Shown: positions 23,152-32,500, counted from the first letter of the stretch. The stretch: DNA of 35,718 nucleotides from Acidimicrobiia bacterium (GCA_023265025.1 JAHFUP010000055.1:1-35718), one strand, 5' to 3'. The notes: generated from the letters alone by a model not told the origin. A program made the numbers and translations.

Positions 23152-24411
23152 TTAGCTGACGATCGTGCCCCGGGCGTGGAGCTGGGAGAGCATGACGAGG
23201 GCGATGCCGGAGACGGTCAGCAACGCCCACGCCAGCTTCGGCCGGCGGTAGAGCATGTCCGCCGCCACCGCGAAGCAGGGAAAGGCGGCCAACGAGTAGC
23301 GGCCCATGCCGACGAAGTCCTTGGTCGAGACGGCGGTGGCCACGACGGCGATGGTCACGAAGATCCCATAGCCCCACCCGAGCCGCCGGAACACGCCGGG
23401 GATGAAGGCGGCGGTCATCACCGCCGCCACCGCGTTGATCGTCAGGTGCCCGAAGTGCCCGTTTGTCCATGGCCCGTTCCACATCGCCTTGACCCAGTGG
23501 ACCTTGAACCAGGTGTGGAAGCCGGGTGGCTGGTCCCAGCCGGGCGCGCCGGCGACGTCGAAGAAGGCCAGCGGGCTGCGGAAGCGGAGCCAGAGGAAGC
23601 CGCAGAACGCGACCAGCCCCAGCGGCGCCAGCAGCAGGCCGGCGTCCGCCCGCCGGAGCCGGCGCCAGCCGCCGGGCGTCCGCAGGCGGCCGATGACCCC
23701 GCGGCGCTCCAGGAGCAGCACCCACAGGCCCAGCACCAGCGCCGGCGCCACCGGGCGGGCGGCCGTCGCCACCATGGCGGCCAGGCCCGCCAGCACCGGA
23801 CGGTCGTGCTCCACGGCCAGGAACGCGGCCAGGGCGGCGAGGATGAACAGGGCGTCGGCGTACACCGCCCCCATCAGGTAGAAGGCGAACGGGTACAGCA
23901 GCAGGAGCCCCACCGCCAGGCGGGCCCGGCCCGGGCCGAACTTGGCCAGGCACCAGCGGTGGAACAGCACCGTCACGCCCAGCCCGCACGCCACGGTCAG
24001 CAGGAAGCCGGCCAGCAGCGGCCCGCCGACGAACCAGGCGAGGGCGCGGATGGCCATCGGGTAGGCCGGGAAGAAGGCGACGGGCGACTGGCGTTTGGGC
24101 CGGAAGAACCGGTAGCCGTGCTTGGCGATGCCGACGTACCACCACCCGTCCCACCAGCCGAACGAGTCGACCCACCGGTTGCCCTGCAGCTGGCGGTGGA
24201 AGGGATGGAGCGGTTTCAGGTGGGCGTGGGCGAGGACCGACAGCGCGATGACGACGCCGGCCACCGCCGCGTAGGCGACGACGGGGAACCAGCGGTCCCA
24301 CGGGTCGAGGCCGGGTCGGCGGGGCGCCGCGGTCTCGGGCGCACCGGCGGGCAGAGTTTCGACAGCAGCACGTGCAGGCGCGCTGTCGCGTCGAACCTCC
24401 GTTTCGTACAT
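23152..24411 (-). CDS. PIG-V-like GT-C mannosyltransferase (second copy)
   Basis: 419 residues, a paralogue of the gene at 5981-7195. Shared blocks are the acidic loop motif WWDGWWYVGIAKHGYRF, SPVAFFPAYPMAIRALAW, YPFAFYLMGAVYADALF, ATAARPVAPALVLGLW, and STKDFVGMGRYSLAAFP near the C-terminus. About ten membrane segments. A cytoplasmic N-terminal tail of ~40 residues is Ala/Pro-rich. Inferred role: transfer of a hexose from a polyprenyl-phosphate donor to an exported lipid or glycan acceptor. Here it stands alone, without the deacetylase and methyltransferase of the first copy. The ATG at 24411 is the only reasonable start. The GNAT gene lies 74 nt upstream on the same strand. Confidence 0.84.
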   Translation of the reverse strand: MYETEVRRDSAPARAAVETLPAGAPETAAPRRPGLDPWDRWFPVVAYAAVAGVVIALSVLAHAHLKPLHPFHRQLQGNRWVDSFGWWDGWWYVGIAKHGYRFFRPKRQSPVAFFPAYPMAIRALAWFVGGPLLAGFLLTVACGLGVTVLFHRWCLAKFGPGRARLAVGLLLLYPFAFYLMGAVYADALFILAALAAFLAVEHDRPVLAGLAAMVATAARPVAPALVLGLWVLLLERRGVIGRLRTPGGWRRLRRADAGLLLAPLGLVAFCGFLWLRFRSPLAFFDVAGAPGWDQPPGFHTWFKVHWVKAMWNGPWTNGHFGHLTINAVAAVMTAAFIPGVFRRLGWGYGIFVTIAVVATAVSTKDFVGMGRYSLAAFPCFAVAADMLYRRPKLAWALLTVSGIALVMLSQLHARGTIVS

Positions 24412-24485
24412 CTACGTGGTGAACCCCCCCAGGATCGTTCCGGCGGGGAGAATAGATGGCGCCGGCCGCAAGGGCCACACCGTCG

Positions 24486-25190
24486 TCAACTGGCGGTCGG
24501 AAGGCCGAGGATGAACCATCCCCGGTCGGGGAATCCCGACGCCGCGGCGACACGGGCGGAGGCCGTGTTGGCCCGCCCGTGGAGGTAGATGGGCACGCCG
24601 CCCCGCCGGAGGATGTCGCCCGCGGCCCGGCCCACGAGGGCGCGGGCGAGGCCCCGTCCGCGCCAGGGCTCCTCGGTGGCGACCGCCAGCTCCTGGCCCA
24701 GGTCGTCGTGGCGCTTGATGCCCAACCCGGCGACGTACTGCCCGTCCTCCCGCACGAGGAGCACCCTTCCCCCGAACGGCCGCAGCCACGCCGGCAGGTC
24801 CGGATCCGTGGCCGGCACCCACTCGCCGATGGGGTCGACCTCGACCGGCGCGAGGCAGTACCGGTAGACGCCCCGGCCCACCACACCCCCCGGCTGCCCG
24901 AGCGCGTCGGGCAGCGCCTCGAGCACGTCGTCCAGGGTCGGGCCGGCGCCACGGACGGCGTCCACGCAGTCCGGCGCCACCGAGAGGACCGTGCCCTCGG
25001 GCGTGCTCACGCCGGCGAACGGCCGGACGGCGCCGTCCCAGCCGGGCTCGGTACGGCTGGCGGAGGTGGCGACGGTGACCTCCTCGGTGGGTGGCCACGC
25101 GCCCAGCCACGCACGGAGATGGCGATGGAGACGGTCGACCACCTCGTGTTCGCGGGGGAGTCCGGCTGCAGCGGCGACGTCGGCTTCCAT
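24486..25190 (-). CDS. GNAT-family N-acetyltransferase
   Basis: 234 residues. The C-terminal half is a GNAT domain: GGRVLLVREDGQYVAGLGIKRH (strands 2-3), ELAVATEEPWRGRGLARALVGRAA carrying the acetyl-CoA pyrophosphate loop RGRGLA, and IYLHGRANTASARVAAASGF, the usual final helix and strand. The N-terminal ~120 residues are less conserved and may set substrate choice; they include VAPDCVDAVRG and a VYRYCLAP strand. The substrate is unknown. It lies 37 nt from the end of the SDR gene upstream on the same strand. Confidence 0.82.
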   Translation of the reverse strand: MEADVAAAAGLPREHEVVDRLHRHLRAWLGAWPPTEEVTVATSASRTEPGWDGAVRPFAGVSTPEGTVLSVAPDCVDAVRGAGPTLDDVLEALPDALGQPGGVVGRGVYRYCLAPVEVDPIGEWVPATDPDLPAWLRPFGGRVLLVREDGQYVAGLGIKRHDDLGQELAVATEEPWRGRGLARALVGRAAGDILRRGGVPIYLHGRANTASARVAAASGFPDRGWFILGLPTAS

Positions 25191-25226
25191 GGCCGCACCA
25201 GGATGGCAGCCCCGGTGGCCCTCGCC

Positions 25227-26114
25227 CTACGCGCCGGCGGCGAGCACGTGCTCCCTGTAGTGAGCGCCCCAATCGGGCCTCGCGCCGTCGACGTCGGTGA
25301 AGCCGTACTCGGCCGCCACGCCCCAGCTGGTCAGGACCTTCCCCGTGCGGGCCATCACCCCGGGGTCGGCGGCGAGGGCGGCCACCGCCCGGCCCACGAA
25401 GCGGGGCGTCTCGGAGGCCACGAAGTGCGGATCCTTGGCCACGCCGTCCCGCCAGGTCTCGGCGGTGACGCCGAAGTGGTCGAGCATGGCCTCCGACCGG
25501 AGGAAGCCCGGCGTGATGGCCACCGCGGCGACACCGTGGGGGCGGAGCTCGGTGGCCTGGGCCATGGCCAGGCGGATGACCGACGACTTGGCCAGGTCGT
25601 AGAACAGGCTGCCGCGGTAACCGTCACCGTCGCCGTCGGTCACCTCGACGATGAGGCCGCGACCGCGGGCGACCAGCAGCGGCGCGCCGAAGTGGCTGGT
25701 GATCAGGTGGGTGGTGACAGCCAGCTCCTGCATGCGCAGGCCGTTGGCCAGGTCGTGCTGCCAGAACGGCGTGCCCCACTCGGTGAGGGGATCACCGCCC
25801 CAGATGTCGTTCACCAGCACGTCGAGCCGGCCGTCCTGCTCCTCGCTGACCCGGGCGAAGAGCGCCTCGACCTCGGCCGGCACCGTGTGGTCGACCCGGA
25901 CGGCGATGCCCCGTCCCCCCGCCCCGGTGACCAGCTCCGCGGTCTCCTCGATCGTCTCCGGCCGGTCCATCGGCGACCGCTCATCCCGGGTCGAGCGTCC
26001 CGTGACGTAGACCGTCGCGCCGGCGGCGCCCAGCTCGACGGCAATGCCGCGGCCGGCGCCCCGTGTGCCGCCCGCCACCACCGCCACCGACCCTGCCAGC
26101 TGCCGTTCGTCCAT
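25227..26114 (-). CDS. SDR-family NAD(P)-dependent oxidoreductase
   Basis: 295 residues. The Rossmann glycine motif is AGGTRGAGRGIA (about 14-25), the NAG-like motif is LVNDIWGG, and the active-site pair is Tyr172 and Lys176 in FYDLAKSS. The catalytic Ser position appears as VTDGDGDG (Thr159), a variation that I also associate with the DHRS1-like branch of SDRs. The C-terminal PGFLRSEAMLDHFGV and SETPRFVGRAVAALAADP are typical too. Substrate unknown. The start is ATG 26114, where the message is probably leaderless. A TetR regulator is divergent and most likely represses this gene. Confidence 0.88.
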   Translation of the reverse strand: MDERQLAGSVAVVAGGTRGAGRGIAVELGAAGATVYVTGRSTRDERSPMDRPETIEETAELVTGAGGRGIAVRVDHTVPAEVEALFARVSEEQDGRLDVLVNDIWGGDPLTEWGTPFWQHDLANGLRMQELAVTTHLITSHFGAPLLVARGRGLIVEVTDGDGDGYRGSLFYDLAKSSVIRLAMAQATELRPHGVAAVAITPGFLRSEAMLDHFGVTAETWRDGVAKDPHFVASETPRFVGRAVAALAADPGVMARTGKVLTSWGVAAEYGFTDVDGARPDWGAHYREHVLAAGA

Positions 26115-26118
26115 GACG

Positions 26119-26149
26119 TCAATATAAACGGCTGTTCGGTTACTATCAA
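26119..26149. promoter_or_regulatory. Overlapping divergent promoters with TetR-type operator
   Basis: For the SDR gene (minus): -35 TTGATA at 26149-26144, exactly 17 nt, -10 TATATT at 26126-26121, then 6 nt to the ATG at 26114. For the TetR gene (plus): -10 TACTAT at 26141-26146, then 8 nt to the ATG at 26155. Both messages would be leaderless. The SDR spacer holds the imperfect palindrome AACGGCTGTTCGGTT (26127-26141), a good candidate operator touching both promoters. Confidence 0.72.
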
Positions 26150-26154
26150 CCGGC

Positions 26155-26733
26155 ATGGGCCGGCCCCGCACGACGACCGACGGCGAGGTGCTGGCGGCCG
26201 CCTCGCGGGTGGTCACCCTGCTCGGCCCGTCCGGCCTCACGTTGGCCGAGGTGTCCCGGGAGGCGGGGCTGGCCCCGGCCACCCTCCTGCAGCGGTTCGG
26301 CTCGAAGCGGGGCCTTCTGCTGGCCCTCGCCGCCCGCAGTGCCGCCGGCGTGGCCGAGCCGTTCGACGGGGCCCGGGCCGAGCACCGGTCCCCCTTGGCG
26401 GCGCTCGAGGGTGCCATGCGGGCGATGGTCTCCTTCGCGGCCACGCCGGAGGAGCTGGCCAACCACCTGGCCCTGTTCCAGATGGACCTGCGGGAGCGCG
26501 ACTTCCACCAGCTGGCCCTCGAACACGCCGGGTCGCTCCGGGAGCAGATCCGGTCGCTGCTCGACGAGGCGGTGGCCGCCGGCGAGCTCACGCCATGCGA
26601 CACCGAGCGTCTGGCCCGCGCCGTGCAGGTCACGTTCAACGGGTCGCTGGTCACCTGGGCCGTCCACCGGCAGGGGCCGGTCGAGGACTGGGTGGTCGAC
26701 GACCTGTCCTACCTCCTCAGGCCGGCTCGGTGA
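26155..26733 (+). CDS. TetR-family transcriptional regulator
   Basis: 192 residues. The N-terminal helix-turn-helix runs from about residue 12 to 55: LAAASRVVTLLGPSGLTLAEVSREAGLAPATLLQRFGSKRGLL. The recognition helix is in PATLLQRFGSK. The rest is the helical ligand and dimer domain. It begins at the ATG with a likely leaderless message and is divergent from the SDR gene; by analogy with other such pairs it is the local repressor, released by a small molecule related to the SDR substrate. The last 17 nt overlap the end of the convergent DUF3097 gene. Confidence 0.9.
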   Translation: MGRPRTTTDGEVLAAASRVVTLLGPSGLTLAEVSREAGLAPATLLQRFGSKRGLLLALAARSAAGVAEPFDGARAEHRSPLAALEGAMRAMVSFAATPEELANHLALFQMDLRERDFHQLALEHAGSLREQIRSLLDEAVAAGELTPCDTERLARAVQVTFNGSLVTWAVHRQGPVEDWVVDDLSYLLRPAR

Positions 26734-27541
26734 CGAAGTCGATCAGCCGCTCGACCGCCCCGACCAGCGCCGGCTCCAGGTCGGCGTAGGACCGGACCGC
26801 GGCGCGGAGGCGGGGCCACATGGTGGCGGGATCGACCCTCAGCCGGGCGCACACGCCGGTCTTCCAGTCTTCGCCCCGAGGTACGACCGGCCAGGCCGGG
26901 ATCCCGGCCACCGCCGGCTTGACCGCCTGCCACACGTCGACGAAGGGCGTGCCCGTCACCAGCACATGGGGGTGGGCGACGCCGGCGGCCAGCCGAGCCT
27001 CCTTGCTGCCGGGCACCAGGTGGTCGACGAGCACGCCGAGGCGGGCGCCCGGCGCCGGCCCGAAGGCGGCCACGACGTCGGCCAGGTGGTCGATGCCGTC
27101 GAGGCGCTCGACGACGACACCCTCGACCCGGAGGTCGTCACCCCAGACCTGCTCGACCAGCTCGGCGTCGTGCACGCCCTCCACCAGGATGCGCCCGGCC
27201 CGCGCCACGCGGGCGCGGTGGCCGGGGACCGCCAGCGAGCCCGAAGCCGTCACCGCCGGTGTCGTCGGCTCGGGTCGCGCTCGCGGCCGGACGAGCGTGA
27301 CTGCCTGGCCCTCGACGTCGAAGGCGCCCGGCGCGGCGACGAAGATGCGCTCCAGGCCGCTGGCGCCCCGCAGCACGATGCCGTCGCGCTCCCAGTGGGC
27401 GACCACGCCGGTGAACCCGCTCCCCCGGTGGCGGGCCCGAACGCCGGCGGTGCCGGCGACCTCGGGCCACGTCGCCCGCAGCTTCGCCGGCCCGTCCACC
27501 GGGCCCGAGAGGATCCCGGCCCACGGGTCACGCCTGCTCAC
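26717..27541 (-). CDS. DUF3097-family protein
   Basis: 274 residues from GTG 27541 (VSRRDPWAG). A family nearly confined to actinobacteria, with no known function. Recognisable parts are the N-terminal SGFTGVVAHWERDGIVLRG barrel-like region, IFVAAPGAFDVEGQAVTLVRP, and a TOPRIM-like part, ILVEGVHDAELVEQVWGDDL followed by VVVERLDGIDHLADVV and LGVLVDHLVPGSKE, with acidic residues placed as in TOPRIM metal sites (EG.HD, then DHL). The C-terminus has VSGTPFVDVW-like (VTGTPFVDVWQAVKP) and WPVVPRGEDWKTGV. A nucleic-acid role through the TOPRIM resemblance is inference. The open frame continues into the next gene, but the residues there are its antisense shadow. Confidence 0.82.
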   Translation of the reverse strand: MSRRDPWAGILSGPVDGPAKLRATWPEVAGTAGVRARHRGSGFTGVVAHWERDGIVLRGASGLERIFVAAPGAFDVEGQAVTLVRPRARPEPTTPAVTASGSLAVPGHRARVARAGRILVEGVHDAELVEQVWGDDLRVEGVVVERLDGIDHLADVVAAFGPAPGARLGVLVDHLVPGSKEARLAAGVAHPHVLVTGTPFVDVWQAVKPAVAGIPAWPVVPRGEDWKTGVCARLRVDPATMWPRLRAAVRSYADLEPALVGAVERLIDFVTEPA

Positions 27542-27597
27542 CGCAGTCGACGGTAGACCGCCGGCGCCGGCCCATCGGGGATCTCGTCCAACACCCC

Positions 27598-28299
27598 TCA
27601 GCCGGTAGGACCGAAACGCTCCACCCGGATGGCCGCCGCCGGCACACCGGCGGCCAGCAGCAGGTCCGTGGCCGCATTGGCGAAGCCGGCGGAACCGCAG
27701 ACATAGGCGGTGCCCCCGCGCCACGGTGGGAGGTCGGCGGCCATCAACCGTCCGGGCGGGCGGGCGGCGCCGGCGGGGCCGCGCCTGGTATGGACGACGG
27801 TCACGTCGGGCCCGGGCAGCTCCGAGGCGTACAGCAGGTCATCCGGCGACCGGACCGAAACCACCAGCCGCACCAGGTCCGTCGTGGCCGAGCGGCGGGA
27901 CAGCCGCAGCATCGACATCAAGGGCACGACGCCCGACCCGCCGCCGACCAGCAGCGCCGGCGTCGTGCCGTCCCAGACGAACCAGCCGCCGAGTGGCCCC
28001 CGCACCTCCAGCTCGTCGCCCGGCTCGGCCACCTCGTGCAGGAAGGTGGACACTTCGCCGCCGTCGAGCCGCTCGACGGTGAACTCTCGCTCGTCGCCAG
28101 ACAGGCCGCTCGGGTCCGGCGCGGAGGCGATGGAGTACGAGCGTGACGCGGTGTAGCCGTCGGGCGCGGTCAGGCGGATCACGTAGTGCTGCCCGGCGAG
28201 GTGGGGCGTCGGGTCCTCGAGGCGGAGGCGGAACGTCTTGGCCCGCGCCGTCTCGTCGGTGATGGCGACGATGGTCGCCGCCTGCCAGCTGGTGGGCAC
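27598..28299 (-). CDS. Ferredoxin-reductase-type FAD/NAD(P) oxidoreductase
   Basis: 233 residues from GTG 28299 (VPTSWQAATIV). FAD domain: HLAGQHYVIRLTAPDG and RSYSIASAP (the RxYS FAD motif). NAD(P) domain: ALLVGGGSGVVPLMSMLR, and CGS in TAYVCGSAGFANAATDLLL near the end. There is no iron-sulfur domain, so the partner electron carrier is another protein. It follows the molybdoenzyme gene on the same strand after 199 nt of palindrome-rich sequence. The pairing of a SUOX-like enzyme with this type of flavoprotein occurs in other actinobacteria and suggests electron transfer between them. An upstream GTG in frame is possible but runs into the repeat-rich gap. Confidence 0.85.
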   Translation of the reverse strand: MPTSWQAATIVAITDETARAKTFRLRLEDPTPHLAGQHYVIRLTAPDGYTASRSYSIASAPDPSGLSGDEREFTVERLDGGEVSTFLHEVAEPGDELEVRGPLGGWFVWDGTTPALLVGGGSGVVPLMSMLRLSRRSATTDLVRLVVSVRSPDDLLYASELPGPDVTVVHTRRGPAGAARPPGRLMAADLPPWRGGTAYVCGSAGFANAATDLLLAAGVPAAAIRVERFGPTG

Positions 28300-28498
28300 C
28301 CCTAGTGCCCTGACCACAAACGTTGGCCGCGTTCGTGGGGTTTCCCGTCCGTGGCCGCCGTCGCCGCCGAAGGCGGCCCCTCCGGCAGCGGACACGAGGG
28401 AGGGACAGGGCGGAGGCGGCGCGAGCTCCGCTCGCCCGCCGGAGCACGATCACTTCGACCGAATGGAGTGAGCGAAGCGAACGAATGAGGTCGAGGCA
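28300..28498. repeat. Palindrome-rich intergenic island between redox genes
   Basis: 199 nt without a gene. It is bounded by CTAGTGCC at 28302-28309 and its exact reverse complement GGCACTAG at 28495-28502. Inside are GC hairpins (GCCGCCGAAGGCGGC-like around 28366-28377) and a GAGCGAAGCGAACGAATGAG tract near 28470-28489. The left boundary touches the ferredoxin-reductase start, and the right includes the molybdoenzyme stop. Confidence 0.55.
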
Positions 28499-29113
28499 CT
28501 AGTCGCCCTGGTACCGCTGCTCGAGCCAGGGGTCGCCCCGGTCGTGGTAGCCGTTCTGCTCCCAGAAGCCCGGCTCGTCGTGGTCGAGGAGGCGCAGGCC
28601 GGCGACCCACTTGGCGCTCTTCCAGAAGTACAGGTGCGGCACCAGGAGCCGGGCCGGGCCGCCGTGGTCGGCGGCCAGCGGTTCGCCGTCGACCTCCCAG
28701 GCCACCCACGCCTTGTCGCCGGTGACGTCGGCCAGGGGCAGGTTGGTCGTGTAGCCCGTGTGGGAGAAGGCGAGCACGTGGGTCGCCTCCGGCCGCGGCC
28801 TCGCCACGTCGAGCAGGGCGTCGACCGAGGCGCCCGTGAAGGTCATCCCGAACTTCGACCACGTGGTGACGCAGTGGATGGCCCCCTCGTACGTCGCGTG
28901 CGGAAGCGCCTGCATCTCCTCCCACGTCCAGGTGACCGGCTGCTCGACGAGCCCCTCGATGGCGAACGTCCAGGTGTCGGTCGAGATCCTGGGCGTCGCC
29001 TCGGCGGTCAGCACCGGCCAGTCACCGCCGGTGTCGTACTGCCCCGGCGGCAGGCGGTTGTCCCCGCCGCGCCCGTGTCCGGTGAATCCCCGCGTGAACT
29101 TCGCCATCGCCAT
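28499..29113 (-). CDS. Sulfite-oxidase-type molybdopterin oxidoreductase
   Basis: 204 residues, a single SUOX-fold molybdopterin domain, as in YedY/MsrP-like and small actinobacterial proteins. The molybdenum-ligating Cys is Cys81 in YEGAIHCVTTWSKFGMTFTG. Further family blocks: WTFAIEGLVEQPVTWTWEEM, FSHTGYTTNLPLADV, and DHGGPARLLVPHLYFWKSAKWV. There is no Tat or Sec signal, so it should act in the cytoplasm, unlike MsrP. Two ATGs compete: 29113 and 29107; AGGA lies at better spacing for 29107. It probably passes electrons to or from the flavoprotein downstream. The substrate is unknown. Confidence 0.86.
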   Translation of the reverse strand: MAMAKFTRGFTGHGRGGDNRLPPGQYDTGGDWPVLTAEATPRISTDTWTFAIEGLVEQPVTWTWEEMQALPHATYEGAIHCVTTWSKFGMTFTGASVDALLDVARPRPEATHVLAFSHTGYTTNLPLADVTGDKAWVAWEVDGEPLAADHGGPARLLVPHLYFWKSAKWVAGLRLLDHDEPGFWEQNGYHDRGDPWLEQRYQGD

Positions 29114-29129
29114 GTCCTACACCGTCGGG

Positions 29130-29420
29130 CTACCGGAGCGCCTGCGTCTGGCTCCTTTCCGCCGGCTCCGGCCTGCGGACGGTGAGGTTGGCCCCTGGGA
29201 AGCGGTCCCGTTGGGTGGAGACGAAGGCCTCGACGGCGCGTCGGGCGGCAAGGACCCGGCTCAGGTCGACGGCGACGGTCAGGTTCCCCTGACCCTCGAT
29301 GAGATCGGTCAGGACGCGCTCCAGACGGGCGATCGCCGCGGCGTCAAGTTCCCCCCGAACGGTCACCACGACGGTGCCGAGCGCTCGCCCGATGACCAGC
29401 GTAGGGTCGGCGGCGCTCAT
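29130..29420 (-). CDS. STAS-domain (anti-anti-sigma-like) protein
   Basis: 96 residues, one STAS domain: VVVTVRGELDAAAIARLERVLTDLI, then LTVAVDLSRVLAARRAVEAFV. The Asp-Leu-Ser in VDLSRV sits where anti-anti-sigma factors carry the phosphorylated Ser, and Asp is present before it. In that family the protein binds an anti-sigma kinase and frees a sigma factor. No kinase or sigma gene is in the window. It lies just after the large SARP regulator gene on the same strand, with a 164-nt AT-richer gap between them that could hold its own promoter. A role with that regulator is only suggested by position. Confidence 0.78.
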   Translation of the reverse strand: MSAADPTLVIGRALGTVVVTVRGELDAAAIARLERVLTDLIEGQGNLTVAVDLSRVLAARRAVEAFVSTQRDRFPGANLTVRRPEPAERSQTQALR

Positions 29421-29542
29421 CGGCGCCCGACCCTCCGTGAGAACCCATCGAAGCCGGCGATCATGGTCCTCATTCGACTCCTCTGGCTGCCGCTCAACCG
29501 GGACAATCGACCCGTGGACCCCGCCGTGGCGCCCGCGCGTGA

Positions 29543-29572
29543 AGCATACGCCTTACGAATGCCGGTTGTCTT
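29543..29572 (-). promoter_or_regulatory. Possible promoter of the STAS gene in an AT-rich patch
   Basis: On the minus strand AAGACA (29572-29567), an 18-nt spacer and TATGCT (29548-29543). The patch 29543-29590 is much richer in A/T than its surroundings and starts at the SARP regulator stop. It would leave a leader of about 115 nt. Confidence 0.3.
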
Positions 29573-29584
29573 TTCACTTTTTGG

Positions 29585-32500
29585 TTATCTGAGTCCGCTG
29601 GTCCGGTCCGGGAAGGGGGTGGGCTCCACACCGAGCTCGTCCATGCGGCCGCAGTAGCCCCGGTACATCCGCCGCGCCTCGCCGTGGCGGCCGGCGGCGC
29701 TGAGGGCGGTGACCAGGTGCAGGTGGGCCCGCTCGTCGTAAGGGTCGCGGGCGAGGACCCGCAGCAGGTACCGGGCGGCGCCGTCGTGGTCGCCGGCACC
29801 CAGGGCCAGGTCGGCAAGGGCCATGGCCACCGACACGTAGGCCGCCCGGGTCTCCTCCCGCAGGACAGTGGCCCAGTCCTCGTAGATGTCTTCCTCCAGG
29901 AACTCCCCGGCGTAGGCCGCCTCCGCGGCGCCGAGCCGTCGGGCCGCGGTCGTGGCGTCGCCGGCGGCCACGGCCAGCAGGCCGGCCTCGGCGTCGGCCA
30001 GGAAGCCCTCCACGTCGACGCTGACGTGCTCCAACCGCACCCAGGCCGCAGCCCGGTCGTTGGCGACGAACCGCTCGGCGTCGAACCGCTTCTCCGGATC
30101 GAGCACCGACCGGAGCGTGGAGAGCGTGACCGAGAGCCGGGAGCCGGCCTTCGCCGGGTCCTCGTCAGGCCACAGGAGGTCGAACAGGACGTCACGCGGC
30201 ACCGGATGGCCTCGACGGGCGATCAGCACCTTGAGCAGGTCCCGGGCCTTCCGGGACTGCCACTCGCCACCATGGATCGGCGTCCCCGACCGCTCGACGC
30301 TGAACCCGCCGAGCACCCGCACGGCGAGCGCCGGCCGGGCCGCATTCACCAGGTCGGCGTAGAGGTCGGCGGCCTCGGCGGCCAGGCCGCGGGCGCCCAG
30401 GCGCCGGAGCCGCTGCTCGGCGTCGGCCGCGGCGGCCGGCGCGTCGGGGCCGCCGAGCCGGGCCTGGGCCAGGAGGACCCTCGCCTCGGCCAGCCCGTTG
30501 CCGATCCCGGCCCAGAGCGTGGCCGCCTCGTCGAGGAGGGGGGCGGCGGCGGCCGGGTCGCCGCCGATGCGGGCCTGCAGCTCCAGGGCGTCGGCCAGCG
30601 CCGGCCGGTCGCGCCGGCTGCGGGCCACGCCGCTGGCCTCCTCGGCCCGTGACGCCGCCGCCGCCAGGTCGCCGGTGCGCAGGGCGGCCTCCGCCGCCGC
30701 CACCAGCGCCTTCGGCCGGGCGATCGAGGCGCGCGACAGCGCCTCGGCGGTCAGGCGCTCGGCCTCCGAAGTGTCAGTGTCGGCCACGATCAGGGCCAGA
30801 CCCGCCAGCGCCGGCACCAGTCCCTGGTGGTCACCCGAGGCCGATCCGATCGAGATGGCCTCCTCGTAGTGGGCCCGAGCCAGGGTCTTGTGGCCCTGCA
30901 GGCGGTGGACGGTGCCCAGGTGGGCCAGGGGGTAGGCGGCCATGCGCGACCCGAGTGCCTCGTATCCCGCCCTGGCCGCCTCCAGCTCCCCCATGGCCTC
31001 GTCGAGCCGGCCCAGGTTCAGCAGCACCTCGCCCCGGTTGGCCAGGGCGAGGGCCCGGAACAGGGCGATGCCGGCCAGGTCCGACAGTCGCACCGCCTCG
31101 TCGAGCTCGACGAGCGCCTCCGGATAGGAGCCCTCCTGCAGCAACCGCGACCCGCGGTTGTTCCGGATGCGCACGATCTGGACGTGGTCGTGGGCCGCCT
31201 CGGCGTGGGCCAGCGCCCGCTGGTAGTGGTGCATGGCCCGGCGGTCCCCGTCGATGGCGGCGACCAGCCCCAGCGACGTGTGGACGATGGCCCAGGCCCG
31301 GTCGTCGCCGGTGCGCCCGGCGATCTCCTCGGCCTCGGCGGTCAGGCGCCGGCACCGTTCGACGTCGCCGGTCAACCACGCCGCAGCCGACGCCCAGCCG
31401 AGCACCATGGCCCGCAGGGCCTCGCTGCCGGGACCGGCAAGGGCCCGCTCGTAGATGGCGACCGCCTCGTCGAACTCGCCGCGGTAGTGGTGGACGAGCG
31501 CCCCCACCAGGCCGGCGGCCATGGGCACCGGGCCGTCGCCGGCGAGGGCGGGGCTGACGATCGCCAGTGCGTCGTCGAAGTCGCCGCCGATGAGCTTGGC
31601 GCCGGCGTGGGCGTAGGCCGCCCCGTCGCTCTCGTCCGGGGCGGGACGCCCGGCCATCATCGTGGCGAGGGCCCGGTCGGTCTCGCCCCGCCCCTCCATC
31701 CAGGCCGCCGCCCGCCGGACGACGACGGCGCTGTCGCCGGCCCCGACGGCCAGCCGCGACTGGACGGCCCGGCGGAGCACCGGCGGGACGACGAACGATC
31801 CGTGCCGTTCGGCGTGGGGCACGACCCACAGGCCGTCCCGGGCCAGCACGCTCACCCGGTCCTCGGCGCCGGCACCGACCAGCTCGGCGGCGAGCGCGGT
31901 GGTGAACCGCTCCAGCGACGTGACCGCCCGCAACAGCTCGACCCTAGGGCCGGCGGTCCGGGGCAGGACCTCTTCGGCGAGGTACCCGTCGAGGGTGCTG
32001 CCCGGCTCCGCGGCCTGGTCGACCATTGCCGCCCACCGTTCACGGGGCACCTCCCGCAGCGCCTCGGCGATCATCCGGACGGCAACGGGCCAGCCGGCGG
32101 TCCGGTCGTGCAGCAGGGCGGCGACGTCGGGCGTGGCCTCCGGCCCGAGGACCGCCGTGACCAGCGCCGCCGTCTCCTCCTCCGAGAAGCGCAGGCTGGC
32201 GCCCGGCACGTCGAGGGCCATGCCCTGGGCCCGTAACCGGGCCACCGGGAACGGCGGGTCGGCCCGGGAGCTCAGTACCAGGTGGAGGTGGGCCGGGCCC
32301 TCGCGCACCAGGTCGCCGAGCAGCCGGCAGGCGGCGTCGGAGCCACCCAGCTCCCGGACATCGTCGAGGACCAGGGTGAGATCGGTGTCCAGCTGGTCGC
32401 CCAGCATGGCGACGAGCTGGTCGGCGGCCAGGGCGGCCTGGCCGGCGGAGCCGATGTCGAGGCCCTCGCCCCGCGGCGCCGGCGTGACGGACTCGGGGTC

